Source of the DNA: Ailurus styani
Taxonomy: Eukaryota; Chordata; Mammalia; Carnivora; Ailuridae
Reading direction: 5' to 3'
Assembly: GCA_002007465.1 (NCBI GenBank)
Contig: LNAC01000001.1
Span: 7,653,588-7,717,587 of the forward strand
Length of the DNA stretch: 64,000 nucleotides
Part shown: positions 49,712-62,490 of the stretch, one piece after another
How positions within the stretch are numbered: the first letter of the stretch is position 1
Layout: each line of letters starts with the position of its first letter
The notes under the pieces: model-generated
Database searches by the model: none
What the model saw: only the letters and a program-made list of their open reading frames with translations
What the model was told of the DNA's origin: nothing
Translations under genes and position numbers: made by a program

Positions 49712-49857
49712 ATTGTCCTGTGTGTTGCAGAACGGTTAGCGGCACCGCTGGTCTCTGTCCACCAGTTGTTAGTGGCACACACCTCTTCCAGTTGGGACAG
49801 CCAAAAATGTCTGCAGACACTTTTGTGGAAGGGCGGGGATTATGTCAGTAAAGCCTC
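49712..49857 (-). mobile_element. MER5A-like hAT-Charlie fragment
   Basis: TGTCCTGTGTGTTGCAGAACG...CACCAGTTGTTAGTGGCACAC...GTTGGGACAGCCAAAAATGTCTGCAGACA matches the reversed internal part of MER5A. Ends are missing or replaced. Confidence 0.7.
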
Positions 49858-50008
49858 CAGCGTGGGGCAGTGGTGTCCTTGTTGGCTGGGCAGCTTTGGG
49901 AAGTGAGAGGTTGTGTGTCAGAGTCACCCTCACTTTAACAAAACCCACCAAAGCACGGGTGAGAACAGGTAAGATACACTTGCACGATTTAGTCCTTCCT
50001 CAATGGTT

Positions 50009-50069
50009 CTAGAAGGCAGAGCCTTCTAGCACTGCCAGGTCCTGATCACAGAGGTGATCACGGGATCCC
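50009..50069. other. Cluster of three perfect inverted repeats
   Basis: CTAGAAGGC/GCCTTCTAG with a 3-nt loop at 50009-50029, TGATCAC/GTGATCA with a 4-nt loop at 50043-50060, and the palindrome GGGATCCC at 50062-50069 lie within 61 bp. Every arm pairs without mismatch. No repeat family recognised; see findings. Confidence 0.7.
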
Positions 50070-50576
50070 ACTAGACCCCGAGGGGCTGGTTAATCGAGAG
50101 CTTGAGTTTCTGGAGAATGTTGCCCAGTGGGTGTTTCTAGTCACCTTCACTTGAGATAGTAGTGCTTTCAGAAGACCAGGCTATGTGGGTGTTCTGACAT
50201 TTGCCCTCAAAGCTCTTTCCAGATTGTTTCAGGACGGGCTGGGAGTCAGGTACAGGGCTTTGGTCCTGATACCAGGCTGATGTTAGCTGGCCCAGAGATG
50301 GAAGCGCCCCACTCAAGGAACCCTTGGTCACGTTGCTTGTCCGCTGTGGTGGACTCTGAGTTTCACATCATTGTTGCTCAGTAGAAGTAAGGCTGCCCCA
50401 GAATTTGAGCTGAAAGGTGCTCAGAGGGAGAAAAGATGGGCTGGCCTGTCTTTCAAATATCACTTGGACTTTTTTTCTGATTCTGTATTTGTGAAATAGC
50501 TGTGGGAATAGCCATGGGGTTCATGTAAAAAGGGTCTTAGTGAATTTGGAAGCTTCACTTAATTCAAATATCCTTC

Positions 50577-50616
50577 CCCCCCTTCCTTCCTTCATTCCTT
50601 CCATCCTTCCTTCCTT
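50577..50616. repeat. (TTCC)n-type simple repeat
   Basis: CCTTCCTTCCTTCATTCCTTCC-type pyrimidine repeat with minor interruptions. Confidence 0.85.
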
Positions 50617-51263
50617 GGAATCTTCTCTTAAAATGGTGATAATGTAGGGAAAATTCCAGAGCAGAAACGTCACATACCTTGTAAATTCAGATCGAAAGAA
50701 TCTTTGGTAGCAATAGTAGCCAAAACTCAATGCATCAAGTGACTTAAATGGCTGTAAATAAATATTCACTAGATAAACTTACCCTTCCAACGCTCAGCTG
50801 GATGGTACCTCTCTCCTGGTCTCCCTGCCCAGACCAAGTTAGCCATTATCCTTAAATGCTCCTGTAGCAGTTTGCTCCAGTTCCCGAAATAACACAGGCC
50901 CCATTGTGTTTCTAATTCATCTGTTTTCATGGCTTTCTTCCTGCCTGGATGGTGAGATTCTGGGAGGGAACGGTTCACCTTTGTACCCCCAGCAACCTGG
51001 CATGTGTAGGCTGGTACGTAGGAGACGGTCTGTGCCTTCTGGATGCGTGAGTAATAGGGGAGCTCATTAAATTTCATCTTCCACACTGGGCAAGAAGAGG
51101 ACATATCATATTGAAACATTTTCAACTTGTTAATAACAAGCCACTCCATTTTATGATTTAGGATAAGGAGTGTTCAGGGCATAGTGATTTTTTTTTTCTT
51201 TGTCCCCTGCTCGTTTTCTTCTATCCACCCCCTCCCTGCAAGTCTCCTGAAAATATTCACTGA

Positions 51264-51443
<180 letters not shown>

Positions 51444-52034
51444 TAAGTGTGCGTGGACCTGTGCTTTTCTAGACTCTGTGCCTTGAGTCTAATGTTCTAG
51501 GGTTTGGACAGAGACAGGGAAGATGCAGAGAAGTATCTGGTGATAAGCAATAGAAGGGAAGAAAACCGGGGTGTGGACAGGATGCTGGGCTGTAGACACA
51601 AGCGTCTCTCGAAATGATGTTATCCCCTGTGCAAGAACAGAGAGAAGGACCCACCTGGCAGGTTGGGCTGAGTAGACAAAGGTGTCGTTAAAACAATGCA
51701 GTTTAGGCAGGTGGCTGCCATCTTGGATCTGTGGTGAGTTACTGGTACCCTGACTAGTAGACTGAACCTAGCCCAAGGTGGGAACTCCGAACAAGCAGTG
51801 AACAATAGGTAACAGGTCTAAGCCACTGTTCTGGAGTAGATGGTGTGAATCCTTTAGAATCTGAGCACTGGAAGCCTGGAGACATTCCCAAAGAAAGGAC
51901 TACTAGAGAAGTAGTAGAACCGAAGGGTGAGCCAGTGTGAGGCCTGAGAACAAGATGGGGCCCATTTCTTAGAATTGACCTTGGGACCAAGGTTGGGTCA
52001 ATAACAAGATGACCCAATAGTAATCCTAAGAGTA

Positions 52035-52440
52035 GTAGGCTCCCCATCCTGTGGTATGCACATACAGTGGAATATTATTCAGCCTTAAAAAGGGTGGGCA
52101 TTCTGACACCTGCTATGCCATGGATGAGCCTTGAGGACATTATGCTAGGTGGAATGAACCAGTCACAAAAGGACAAATATCGTATGGTCCCACTTACGTG
52201 AGATTCCTTGGTGGCCGCTGGGGCCTGGGGGATGGGGAATGGAGAGTATCTGTTGAATGAAATGAGTATCAGTTTTAGTTTGGGGTGATGGAAAGTTCTG
52301 GAGGTGGGTGGAGGCGGTGGTTGCACAAAGGTGTGAATGCGCTGAGTACCTCTAAATCGTACACTTAAAAATGGCGGGAATGACACATTTTATGTTGTGT
52401 AGCTTTACTATAATAATGAAAAACTATATATCCTATAACA
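52035..52440 (+). repeat. Old LINE-1 ORF2-end/3' UTR, sense
   Basis: CATACAGTGGAATATTATTCAGCCTTAAAAAGG, GGACAAATATCGTATGGTCCCACTTACG and ATCGTACACTTAAAAATGGC are the typical ORF2 terminus and 3' UTR of L1M subfamilies in sense. The frame is broken. Confidence 0.88.
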
Positions 52441-53145
52441 ACACACACACACAAAAACCCAAACAATCTCCCCACCTCAACCCAGGGCTGGTTGTGGAGA
52501 TGGAAGCAGGGCTCCATCTGTGGGGTCATCCTGGGACTCCAGCCTTGTGGACGGCAGAGGCCTGCGGAGACCCGGCTCCAGGCAAGGCCTAGAGGGGTCC
52601 ACAGGACCTTGGGTGCTTTCTGAACTTAAGCGAGAATTTTCCAGTTCCTTTAGCATCTGATGTTATAGGACACAGGTGCCTCCCATGCCGGCATTAGGAA
52701 ACTGGCCCAGTTGGCTAAGACCCCTCCTGCCCTGCCCGCCTCACCTTCCAGTCTGTGCCACCTTCTTGAATTTCATTTCAGTCTTTGCTCATTGCCTCTT
52801 GGCAGTCATGCAAAATCTGTCTGTAATTTGTTGATTTGATGAATTTTTAGTTCCTGGAAAGGTCAACATTAATAAATAAACCAGGATAAAGGAGGGGAAC
52901 CTGACATCTGTACTCACATTTAACTGCCTGTCATTGTCACTATACAGGGGACTGTGTTACATAGTGACAGTTGTCAGGGAGTGACTCATCATCGGTTTTC
53001 CTCTGAGCTTTTTTATCATAAATACGATATTATAACGTCTAGCAAAATTTAAAAACATTACCCATGATTCCACTGTCCTTAGACAAACGTAGTTTTTTGG
53101 GGGGACATATTTGTAATCCTATTACATAGGCAGTCATGTTATTTT

Positions 53146-53349
53146 TTTTTTTAAGATTTATTTATTTATTTATTTGACACAGAGAGAGAGAGATTACAAG
53201 TAGGCAGAGAGGGAGGCAGAGAGACAGGGAGAGGAGGAAGCAGGCTCCCCGCTGAGCAGAGAGCCGATGCGGGCCTCGATCCCAGGACGCTGAGATCATG
53301 ACCTGAGCCGAAAGCAGAGGCTTTAACCCACTGAGCCACCCAGGCGCCC
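53146..53349 (-). repeat. CAN-SINE, antisense, 17-bp perfect TSD (young)
   Basis: Complete element: poly-T, TTATTTATTTATTTATTTGACAC, ACAAGTAGGCAGAGAGGG body and head ending CCACCCAGGCGCCC. Flanked by exact copies of GGCAGTCATGTTATTTT at 53129-53145 and 53350-53366. Little divergence from its relatives, so a recent insertion is likely. Confidence 0.97.
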
Positions 53350-54744
53350 GGCAGTCATGTTATTTTAACTTAAGAACATATCAAAGCATTTTTCATGCGG
53401 TTACTGAGCCTTCCTAATGGTCGTTTTTAATAGCCTATAATTTACCTGACCATGGCTCTGCCACCTTCTCGGTTTTCTTATATCACATGTCATTTTGCAA
53501 GGAAGCCTTTTCACACTTTTTTCTTCCTTTGAATTATGTCCTTCAAATACATTTCCGGAGCTAGCATAATTTGTGCGTTTTGACAACATTTGGTTCTGTA
53601 TTTATGCTGTTGTGTGTGGTGCATTTTTTGTCTCTTTGCTTTTCAGCAGCCCTTGTATTGCTCATAATGCTGATTTTTGCTCCATGGTGAGCACTGTGCT
53701 CTAATCAGCTACCACGACAATTGTTTTCACTGTTTAGATTCTGAAAGGCAAGAATTTGGGGGAAGAAAGTGTTGACTTGCTCAAGGGAAACGGAAACTTG
53801 GACAGAAAGCCCGATCTGAGATTATCCAGAGAGATGAATGAAGGGATTTTACCTTAAGGCTTGGATATTAACCCATCTAACCACTGTCATCAGAGAGCCA
53901 GTAGTCAAATTATTATGGGATTAGAAAGACCGAGCAGGGTAGGAATAACACTCACATTCCATTTCATCTAGAACATAAGAGCATTTTAGGTGAACAAAAA
54001 ATTACAGTAGAACAGTATTTTTCTTTGACTTAGCTTGGGACGGGAACATCTTAGAAGACAAGGGATAGAATTCTTTTAAGAGTCAGTTTTTTTTTTTTTT
54101 AAGTGTATTTCAAGTCAAATTGTCCTTCAAGGACAATGGAAAGAAATGGATGAGTTTCAGTCCGTCTCACCTCCTGGAATAGGACTGTCTCCACTAAGGA
54201 CCGAAGAGAACTTGGACAAGGATGCATTTTGGTATCTGAGCCTTTTTTCCCCAGAGGCATGAACAATGCTGGAAGCATTGGTATCTGTCCCAGTACGACC
54301 AGAAAACATGTCAGCCATAGGAACCATCAAATACTGGCAAGGAAGAAGGCAGCAGCCGTCCCTCTTTCCCTTTCCCCTGACCTCGGTCCCCACGCGGTTC
54401 CCAGGACAGACGTCTATGGTACCATTGTTAATATTCCTTTTGACGGTCCTCTGTATTTCTCCCTGCTGGTCTGGGAGTACCTTTATGGTAGAGGCAAGGC
54501 CTGGTTGCCTTGCCCTGTACCAGGCATCTATTAAGAGGCTCAAGTAATGATTTTTTAATGAACAAATATTGTTAGGAAGTAACAAATTGACAAAGGTTCG
54601 TTCACACGGAATGGTAATGAGTTCGTTAATCTGCGAGTGTCAGCAACTGAGAGCAAGGTTGCGGCAGGAGTCAGGGGAGGAGAGGGGCCGTGGAAGATTG
54701 AGGAGTGACGATTTCTAGTGATGAACGGCACGGGCACGGACGAC

Positions 54745-54945
54745 ACAGTGCCTTTGGAGTCACGTCACGGCCCTTGACTCTTGTTGGTTATGAGATTTCC
54801 CTTCTTGGAACCTCAGTTTGCTGCCTGAAATAAGAGAACTATTCTCTATGGGGTCAAGATGTGCTGGAAGACAATTGAATTGTTACGATGTTTTAAAATT
54901 ACCCAGCACATAGTAAGTGCTCAGTAAATGTTAGTTTCTTCCTGC
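54745..54945 (+). repeat. MIR-like element
   Basis: GCCTTTGGAGTCACGTCACG, TTGGTTATGAGATTTCCCTTCTTGGAACCTCAGTTTGC and CCCAGCACATAGTAAGTGCTCAGTAAATGTTAG preserve the MIR order from 5' half to 3' end. Confidence 0.8.
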
Positions 54946-55599
54946 TGCATCTCTTTGGGTTTATTTAAAACAATGGCTTGGAAGTTTTATTTTTTAACCA
55001 CAGAAACCTTTGGAGGATACAGGGAGGTGAGGCTGCGCTGTGCGAATCTGGGGGGCGGAGGGGAGCTTTGCCTGCCTGGCCCTCCCTTCCCCACCCCAGT
55101 GGAGCAGCCCTGGAGGATGCCTTCAACCCGCTGGCTCTGGTAGCAAGTACACTGAACAGCCTGCGGGCCTTCCGTGCAGGTTACAACCCTGCCAGCTCCC
55201 CCAAAGGCCCATGCTTCTTCCTGAATCCTGCCGGTTAAAGGGAAAATGTGGAATTCAGGCCAAGACAAGCAAAGGCAGGGCAGGAATTAGAGCTTGATTT
55301 TTCTAGTTAAACATGCAGAACCTACCCTCATGTCATAGGGTTGCATTTTGGCTGGGAATGTTCTAGGAATGGAAGGGCAAGGGGTTGCCAGCCCTTTGAG
55401 GTCGGGCCAGATGGATTTTGCTGTTTATAAAGGTTTCTGTCCAGTTGTTAGAATTCGGGAGCACTTTGGAGTTACAATGCGTGTATATTTAAGGATGTTA
55501 TTAATACTTTCCATCTATAGGACTTTCATAGCTGGTATTTTCAAGTGAACATCCGTAATCTTACTTGTTTCTGACATTCTCTTTGTGTGTTTATGGATT

Positions 55600-55695
55600 C
55601 GGTTATCTGTCATTGAGCACTCTGTACTAAGCACTAGGGATACCGGGTGAGCAAGGAGGGGCCTGCCTGCAGGGACCTTTCAGTCTGGTGGGAGA
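55600..55695. repeat. L2-like LINE 3'-end fragment
   Basis: TCATTGAGCACTCTGTACTAAGCACTAGGGATACCGGG and GGGACCTTTCAGTCTGGTGGG follow the L2 3' end order. Confidence 0.55.
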
Positions 55696-55849
55696 ATCCA
55701 GTATGTTAACAGACCCACTAGAATCCGCAAAGTACCCATTGACGAGGGATGGGGCTAGACCTGTTATCAGATTTGGGATGTAGGCGTGAAGGACCACACA
55801 GCAGGTCACAAGGTTTAGCCCAGGTCTGTGACTAGTTCATAATCCAGCT

Positions 55850-56230
55850 GATGACAAACAATAATTCTAGTTTTAATAATTTTTCTATTTGAAAGTAATA
55901 ATATCTAATTATTTTCATGATATTGAATAATTTATATTTCTCACCAGTAGAAATTATCCTTCTCCACTGCACTGCAATTTAGTGAAATGTTAGTTTACTA
56001 ATAAAAGCCAATCTTTAATTTCCCTAATTTCAGAAAGTATATTAGACATAAGGGTGTTACCGTTATAACCAGTGTGTTGATTGAAAAGTTAATTATTCTG
56101 CTGGAGGTGAATAGATGCTGTAATGATGTGGGCAAGATACAGGCGATTAAAAATAACCAAGTGTTTTAAATGTTAATTGTTTCATAAGCAAAACAATTCT
56201 CATTCTCTTGAGAGTCTGTGAATGCTTCCT
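55850..56230. other. AT-rich unique block, possible conserved non-coding element
   Basis: Sharply AT-rich, repeat-free DNA between GC-rich stretches, with many homeodomain-like TAAT words (TAATTATT, AATTATTC, GTTAATTG). There is no coding potential. It may be a developmental enhancer or simply AT-rich neutral sequence. Confidence 0.3.
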
Positions 56231-58939
56231 TAAAGTGAGGTAGCAGTTTGACTGATGAGTTTGTCAGGTGAGGGTTTGGCTGGTGGGCTGAATTTTTAAA
56301 AAGCAGTCAGGCTCATTAGATGAGCGGGTCCCCGGCTGTGAGCCAGGCTTGTGACCGGGGACACAGGGATGGTGGACCTGGCTTTCTATTTGTCCGTGGA
56401 ATGCTCTAGCAAAGGTTCTGAGTGTGGGCCTCCCCGTACACAGTTCTGATGGTGAAGGAAAGGAGCAGATAAGGAGTCCCAAGGAAAGGCTCGTCTCCCC
56501 GTTCTGCCCTGGGAACAGCCGTGTTCCCAGGAGGGGCTGGTGGCCGCCAGGGCAGATGGTTGAGGGGCTTGGTGGGGGAGGGGGGCTGGGAGGAGTGGGG
56601 CTGACGCTGGTGGAGGAGCTCACCCTGGACAGGAGGAGTCTCCTTGTCCCTGGAGATACTGAAGGTGCGGGAGAAACCAGAGATGGATTCACAGCCTTCG
56701 CAGCAGAGGGCTGGTTTTACATTCTTGCTGAAGCAGGAGGCACGGTCCTCTGCAGACAGTGAGTGTGGCCGGCCTAGGGGCTGGATGCCTTCCAGCGAGA
56801 GGACAGGCAGAGCTGCCGGGCGCTCGGCTGGTGTCCGGAGCTCATCCAACTGTAATGGTCCCACTTGGCACGGCTGGCACTTTCTCCATGAGGGGGCAGT
56901 AGAGGTGGGGGCTGTTTCACTGGAGGAGGCCCAGGGACAAGGGCGTTTTGGGAGCCTGTAGGGCACAGAGCACATTTGGAAGGAAGGGTGTGAGGTTCAG
57001 CTCCAGGGCTGGTGGGGGAAGAATCAAAGGCAGAGGCCTGATTCCCTGCAAGTGAAGGGCAAGTTCAAGGAGCCACTGGGGGAGATGAGCTTCAGGAGTG
57101 ACACAAGCTTGGCGGGGAGGACAGGGGTCATCTGAAGACTCCGAAAGGCCAGTAGAGGTGATGATCTGGGGTTCCGGGGGTGGGGGACGTGAGCAGAGGG
57201 GCAGAGAGGAGCTGACGTCTGGAAATCTTGAGGCTGCAGGGTTGGCCCTCCGTGCTGTCCCTGTTGGGAGCATCTGTAGGACACGCTGGACCCCAACTCA
57301 GGAGAGGTGAGGAGGGGCGGCCAAAGAGACGGTGGGGTCTGGTAAGGAGGGACACTCAGGTAAGAAGAGGCAGAGGCGAATAGAGACGCTGGAGAGGGTG
57401 TTTATCCAGGGACGGGGCTGGAGAGGGAGCCTTCCCAGCACCTGCCTGGCCCGGGGTTCGGCCCAATGACTGCACCTCTGGCTCCCCAGTGGGGAGTGTG
57501 CATCGGGCCCTCCCTTTCTCTACAGTTCATCCAGTGTTCTGCCTTCATGGCTCTTTCACCGTCCCCCCCGCCTCCCAGCATGCTCGGCGGCAGCCCCCCA
57601 GAGCGCAGAGGTCAGGGGCGCCGGGGGCTGGGGCTGGGGGGATGCCCAGCGGTCCCCGGAGCAGAGCTTGAAGGGAGGCTGGCTGGCAGGTCATCACTCG
57701 TCTCCTGCTGAGTGTGCGTGTTTTCAGAACGCGTGGTGCTGTGTCTCCTCACTTACTGGCGACGGGAAATGTTTGCCACCTGGGGGAGAGGGGGGCTGGG
57801 AAGGCAGAAGCTTCCAAACTCCTTTCTAACTTCTTTGAAAACTGACAGTCTTTGACTTGCTGAGTTTGGCACGAAGTAGAGGGGTTTGCATGAAAACCTC
57901 TGCAAGTTCAAGTAGAAGGCCAGGCATGGGATCAGTTCTTCATGTTATGTTTCCACAATGCAGGGAGAGTTGTTTGAAATTAAATAAAACTCTCACTTAT
58001 GCCTGCATGGCTCATACTTGGTTTCCTGGGTGCCAGGGACTAAGAAAGAAGCTCTCAGAAGGTAAAATTTTTGAAATGGAAACAGCTCCGGAGCTCCTTC
58101 TCGGGGATGGAGCTTCCACCCTGCTTTATTCAAGGGTCCTCGTTCCCTAGCTGTGACTCTCCAGGAAACTCTCCAGAAGGTTGCTGGGTACACCCCGTCT
58201 CTTCTCTCATCTGTTTCCTGGTGGAGGGAGCCCTGCCTACAGCAGGGCCCTCCCCGGCTGAGCTCCCATTATGCTTCCATCCCTGGACCCACAGAGCCTT
58301 TGTGGATCGGCTCCCACTCTCTGTCTGACTCATTCCCTTTGCTCACTGCACCCCTAGCAGGAGCCTCTTCTTTGTTCCACGGATAAAACAAGCGTACTCC
58401 TGCCCCAGGGCCTTTGCACCTGCCATTCTCGATGAAGGCTCCACCCTCTTGCATTCAGAGGCTTTTTTCTGACCATTCTTTTGAAACCCACTCTTAGACT
58501 CTCTGTGTCCTCACTTGGCTTTATTTGATGACCTATTTATTTGTTGGTACTTGCACTGATCTCACTCCTGGGCTGCAGGCAGGACCTAGCTCTTGTTTGC
58601 CACTGAACCCCCAGTGCTGGATTTCGCCCTCCAGAGGGAAAGTCTCAGTGACATCCCTCCTCCCCCCACCCCCGCCGCTGCATCATTCAAAACTATTCAG
58701 ATCATGTCCTGACTTTCCTATCTGGGGGCAGGGCAGCCCAGAACGCACCCAGAGTAGGGGGCTCTTTAGTGCACAGACCACTGAGAGGGACCTTGTCACA
58801 GCCTGTGGGGATGTAGCTCTCCCATGCCTTCACTGTCCTCCCCTCTCCGATGACCAGGTCCCCAGCTGGTGTGGGAGGGCAGCCAGGAGCACCGATTCCA
58901 GGCTGAGATGGGGATTCCAGGCTTCCCAGTTGGCATGGC

Positions 58940-59075
58940 CCTGGCTTCATTTCTGAGCCTTTCTCTGTCTCAGTTTGTCTTTATCTATAAAATGACGGCA
59001 GTAGTACCTGCCACATAGGATGGCCGCGGGGACTGAACGAGCTAACACTTGGCAGGCAGTGAGGACAGTCCTGGA
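58940..59075 (+). repeat. MIR-like fragment
   Basis: GAGCCTTTCTCTGTCTCAGTTTGTC, ATAAAATGACGGCAGTAGTACCTGCCACATAGG and AACGAGCTAACACTTGGCAGG follow the MIR core and 3' part. Confidence 0.7.
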
Positions 59076-60247
59076 AAGTCCTGGACACGCAGCGAGTGCC
59101 CTGTTGCTGCCGACCCCTTGGTATTTCTTCCGGCCTTTTGTGGAGGGTCCTGCTCCCCCACTAGCCCCTGCACCAACCCCTCTCTCTTCTCCCCAGCCAG
59201 CCCTCTTAGGGCCCTCAGACCATGTCCCCTCCTCTTTCTGGTGGCCCTCGCTCCCTCCGTGTGGTCTTTGAGTCCTGACCTTGGGGGCAGTCGCACCAGC
59301 CCAGAGGAGGCGGGTGGTCTGGGTGGGCTCCCGGCCCTTCCCAGCCTCTGTTTCCTGGTCTCTAGGGGGAGTGATGACTCCTCGGTGGGCGCGTTCGGTG
59401 AGACACAGATGGAAGCCGGGACACATTCGGGACACAGCAGAGACTCCGTGAACCGTGGCTGCTGGGATTTATAAAGTGGCCTCCCCCTCCCCCTTCCGCA
59501 GAGCCCCCCTCCCCTAGCCATTCACAGCTTGAACCTCCAGTGCCCCCTCGCCCCCAGAGGGCACCCGGGAAGGACTAGAGCCGGATCAGTCACATTGCAG
59601 CGAAGACATAGAGCCTGACATTTGGTGAAAACGTTGCTGTGACACGTCTGTATTTTGTTGGGATGACTTCGGCTGGCCGGAGCTTTCTGTAAAGTAAATC
59701 TCGTTTGGTTCCCTCTACCAGGGAGCTGAGCACTGTGCCTGGCCGTACAAGGTGCTCTTGGTCACTCTGCCAGGTAGGGCCCTTTCTTGTCCCCACTGTG
59801 TGGATGAAGAAACTGAGGTTTGGAGACCACAAGTAACTTGGTTCTCTCTCTCTGCCTCAGAGTGAATGAACGTTTGCTCTCTGTTCCCCCCTTTGCTCCT
59901 GCTGTTGCTCACGATTTTCTCTTGCACCTTGAGGCCTCAGGCTCTGCGAAAGGACTTGTGGGGGCTTTCGCTTGCGGAATCTGGGGCCAAAGGGTATCGC
60001 TGGCTGCACCCCGGCCCACGTACCCATCGGACCCAGTAGGCGCGGTGCCTTGTGACCTTTAGGGCTTGTGACCATGTTTAACCTCTTTGACAACCTGAAT
60101 GAAATAAATGAGCTTTTAATGGAAGAAAAGGTTTTAATAGATAGTATCCATATATTCATCTTTATACTCGTGTGGTCAAAAAATGGTTTAAAAATTTTTT
60201 TTAGGGAGGAAGTGGCGTGTGCTCTGCGTAATAGTGGCCTGCCCAGG

Positions 60248-60652
60248 TGTTTATGTCTGAGTCCCAAGAATCTGTGAACAGGCTAGGTTTTGTGGCAGAG
60301 GGGCCTCAAGGTTGCACATGGAATTAAGATTGTTAATCAGCTGACCTTAAAATAGAGAGATAATCCTAGGATGTCTGGGTGGGCCCAGAGTAGGCACAGG
60401 GGTCCTTAAAGTGGAAGTGGGGGGACAAGGACCTCTGGTGGGATGGCAGCCATTGCTGGCTTTGGGGCTGGAGGAAGGCGCCCTGAGCAGGGAACGTGGG
60501 CAGCCTCTAGAAGCTTCCAGAAGACGCACAGCTCTGCTGACACCTTTGATCTCAGGACGTCTCCCCTCCAGAGCTGTAACATAACACACGTGCACTACTG
60601 AAACCACTAAGTCTGTGGTGATTTTATGGCATCCGTAAGAAACGCATAGCAC
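60248..60652 (+). mobile_element. ERVL-MaLR LTR (MLT1 type), sense
   Basis: Ordered blocks: GAGTCCCAAGAATCTGTGAAC, GATAATCCTAGGATGTCTGGGTGGGCCCAGAG, GCAGCCATTGCTGGCTTTGG, GGAACGTGGGCAGCCTCTAG and ACTGAAACCACTAAGTCTGTGGTGATTTTATGGCA. A non-coding solo LTR, moderately diverged. Confidence 0.8.
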
Positions 60653-62166
60653 CCACAAAGGCAGAAGTTTCTAGGGCCCCCCAAAATCCTCGTGGGGCCT
60701 GGCTGCCCCGTGGCATTGCTCTCTGATGCGAGGTCGTGCCACGGTGGAGAACTCCAGATGCAGGCAGGGCCTGCCAGGTAGCTCCCTGCTCGACACGCAT
60801 TTCAACTGAATGGAACTGGGGCCAATTCTCTTCTCTCTTTTTTAGGATTCTTGCGAGCCATTTCTTTGGTTCCTTTTGTCCTGGTCTCTTGAGTGACTTC
60901 CAGATTTAAGGGGCTTTAGATATCTTCTTTTTACTTGAAGTTCTCTGCGGCGGGGCTCCTTACCTAGGAGCTGCCTCAACCTTTACCCAGATTTATTGGA
61001 CTTGGCCCCCAGAGTGGTATTTTTTTCCCCTCTTACCCTGGTAGACATTTTTTTACTGGAGGTAATGGAAACTGGATAATATTTCTAAGTTTATAACATT
61101 CCCTCCTATGGTCTGCATTTTCAAACGTCCATGGTAACTGGTCCAAGGTGAAAAAGCTAATAAATCAATGGGCTGATTTTTCAGTGCCCGACATTTGTCT
61201 GTACTGAGAATATAGCAGACCCATGGAACTGCGTGACTGATTCCAGCAGAGAGAGGAGGCGGCACAGAGGGAGAGAATACGGAGGATGCATTTGTGTTCT
61301 TGAGTGCCCAGGTACCATGCCTACTGTAGACAAAAGGCAGCCCCCCATGTTGTTTCAAGAGGCTACAAAAGGCAAGTTTAGACCTCTGGGGAGCAGTGGT
61401 CTTGCCAGTCTGGCGTGGCCACAGCAAGGAGGTGATGGACAGGAAGAGGAAGCTGCCAGCCTCCTCACGGTTCCAGCAGAAAATCGGCCTAAACACTGGG
61501 AGAGACTGTTGGGCCCTTCCTTCTTTGACTGAAAGGGACCGAATAGTGCTTTCCCTGCACGTATGAGAAAGGGGACAACACTCACGGCTGTTTACAGCTG
61601 GGGTTGTGGCTTATTCATCGTCGTTTTCGTTGACAGACTTTGCTCATTTGCCATAGCCAATGGTATTCACAAAGCGGATGGTGGTTGTTGGCAAATGATT
61701 GGGGAGATTCTCTCCTGTGAGGAGGAAGGAGAGAAGAATCTGACCAGCAAGACGAAGTGTCGCGAAACTCCCTTGTGGTAGAGCCCCAGAGGGCGCCTCG
61801 GGTCTTGCCCTGTGTTCACCCAAAGTTCGTTCTGTGTGATTTGAGCTACTCATGTTTTTCCCAGTTATTCCCGTTCTTGTCACGTTGCCTTTTTGCTGTA
61901 CAAAAACTTCGAATTTTTACGTGGCTAACGTAATCAGTCTCTGAAGGATTATGTCGTACTTGGAAGGGCATCATCCCTTCTGAGGATGTAAATAATATCC
62001 CCCATATTTTCTTCAAGCACTTTTATGATTTCAACTTCTACGTTGAAATCTTTGAACTGTTGTGTTTTGGAGAGTGTGTTGGCGTAGGTGTAATAGATCA
62101 AAGTCATTCTCCAATGGCCACTAGAATGTCCCAACACTATTTTGGTTTTGCCATGTTTTCTCCAAC

Positions 62167-62490
62167 TGCTGTGGCCTGAATGTCCATGTCCTCTCAAAGT
62201 TTGTATGTTAAATCCTAATACCTGATGTGGTAGTGTTTGTGGGTAGAGCCCGTGGGAAGCGATTGGGTCATGAGACTGATGCCCCCGTGACTGGGATTGT
62301 AAGAGGCCCCACCTAGCTCCCTAGCGCCTTCTGCCGTGAGAGGTTGTAAGGAGAGTCTCACCGCCTGGCCCCCTGTGACCGTCTCGGACTTCCCAGCCTC
62401 CAGAACTGTGAGAAATGAGTTGCTGTTATATATAAGCCACCCAATCTGTGGTATTTGGTTATAGCAGCCCCCAGGGCCTCAGACTCCAAC
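62167..62490 (+). mobile_element. ERVL-MaLR LTR (MLT1/MST type), sense
   Basis: TGCTGTGGCCTGAATGTCC start, then GTTTGTATGTTAAATCCTAATACC, GATTGGGTCATGAGACTGATGCC, ATTGTAAGAGGCCCCACC, TCTCGGACTTCCCAGCCTCCAGAACTGTGAGAAATGAG and ATATAAGCCACCCAATCTGTGGTATTTGGTTATAGCAGCCC. The best-preserved LTR in the window; non-coding. Confidence 0.9.

Noticed and set aside
60060..60240. AT-rich stretch starting ACCATGTTTAACC as a possible small gene or retrogene
   Set aside because: The 69-codon frame has no recognisable protein features, no poly-A tail and no flanking duplication; left unassigned.
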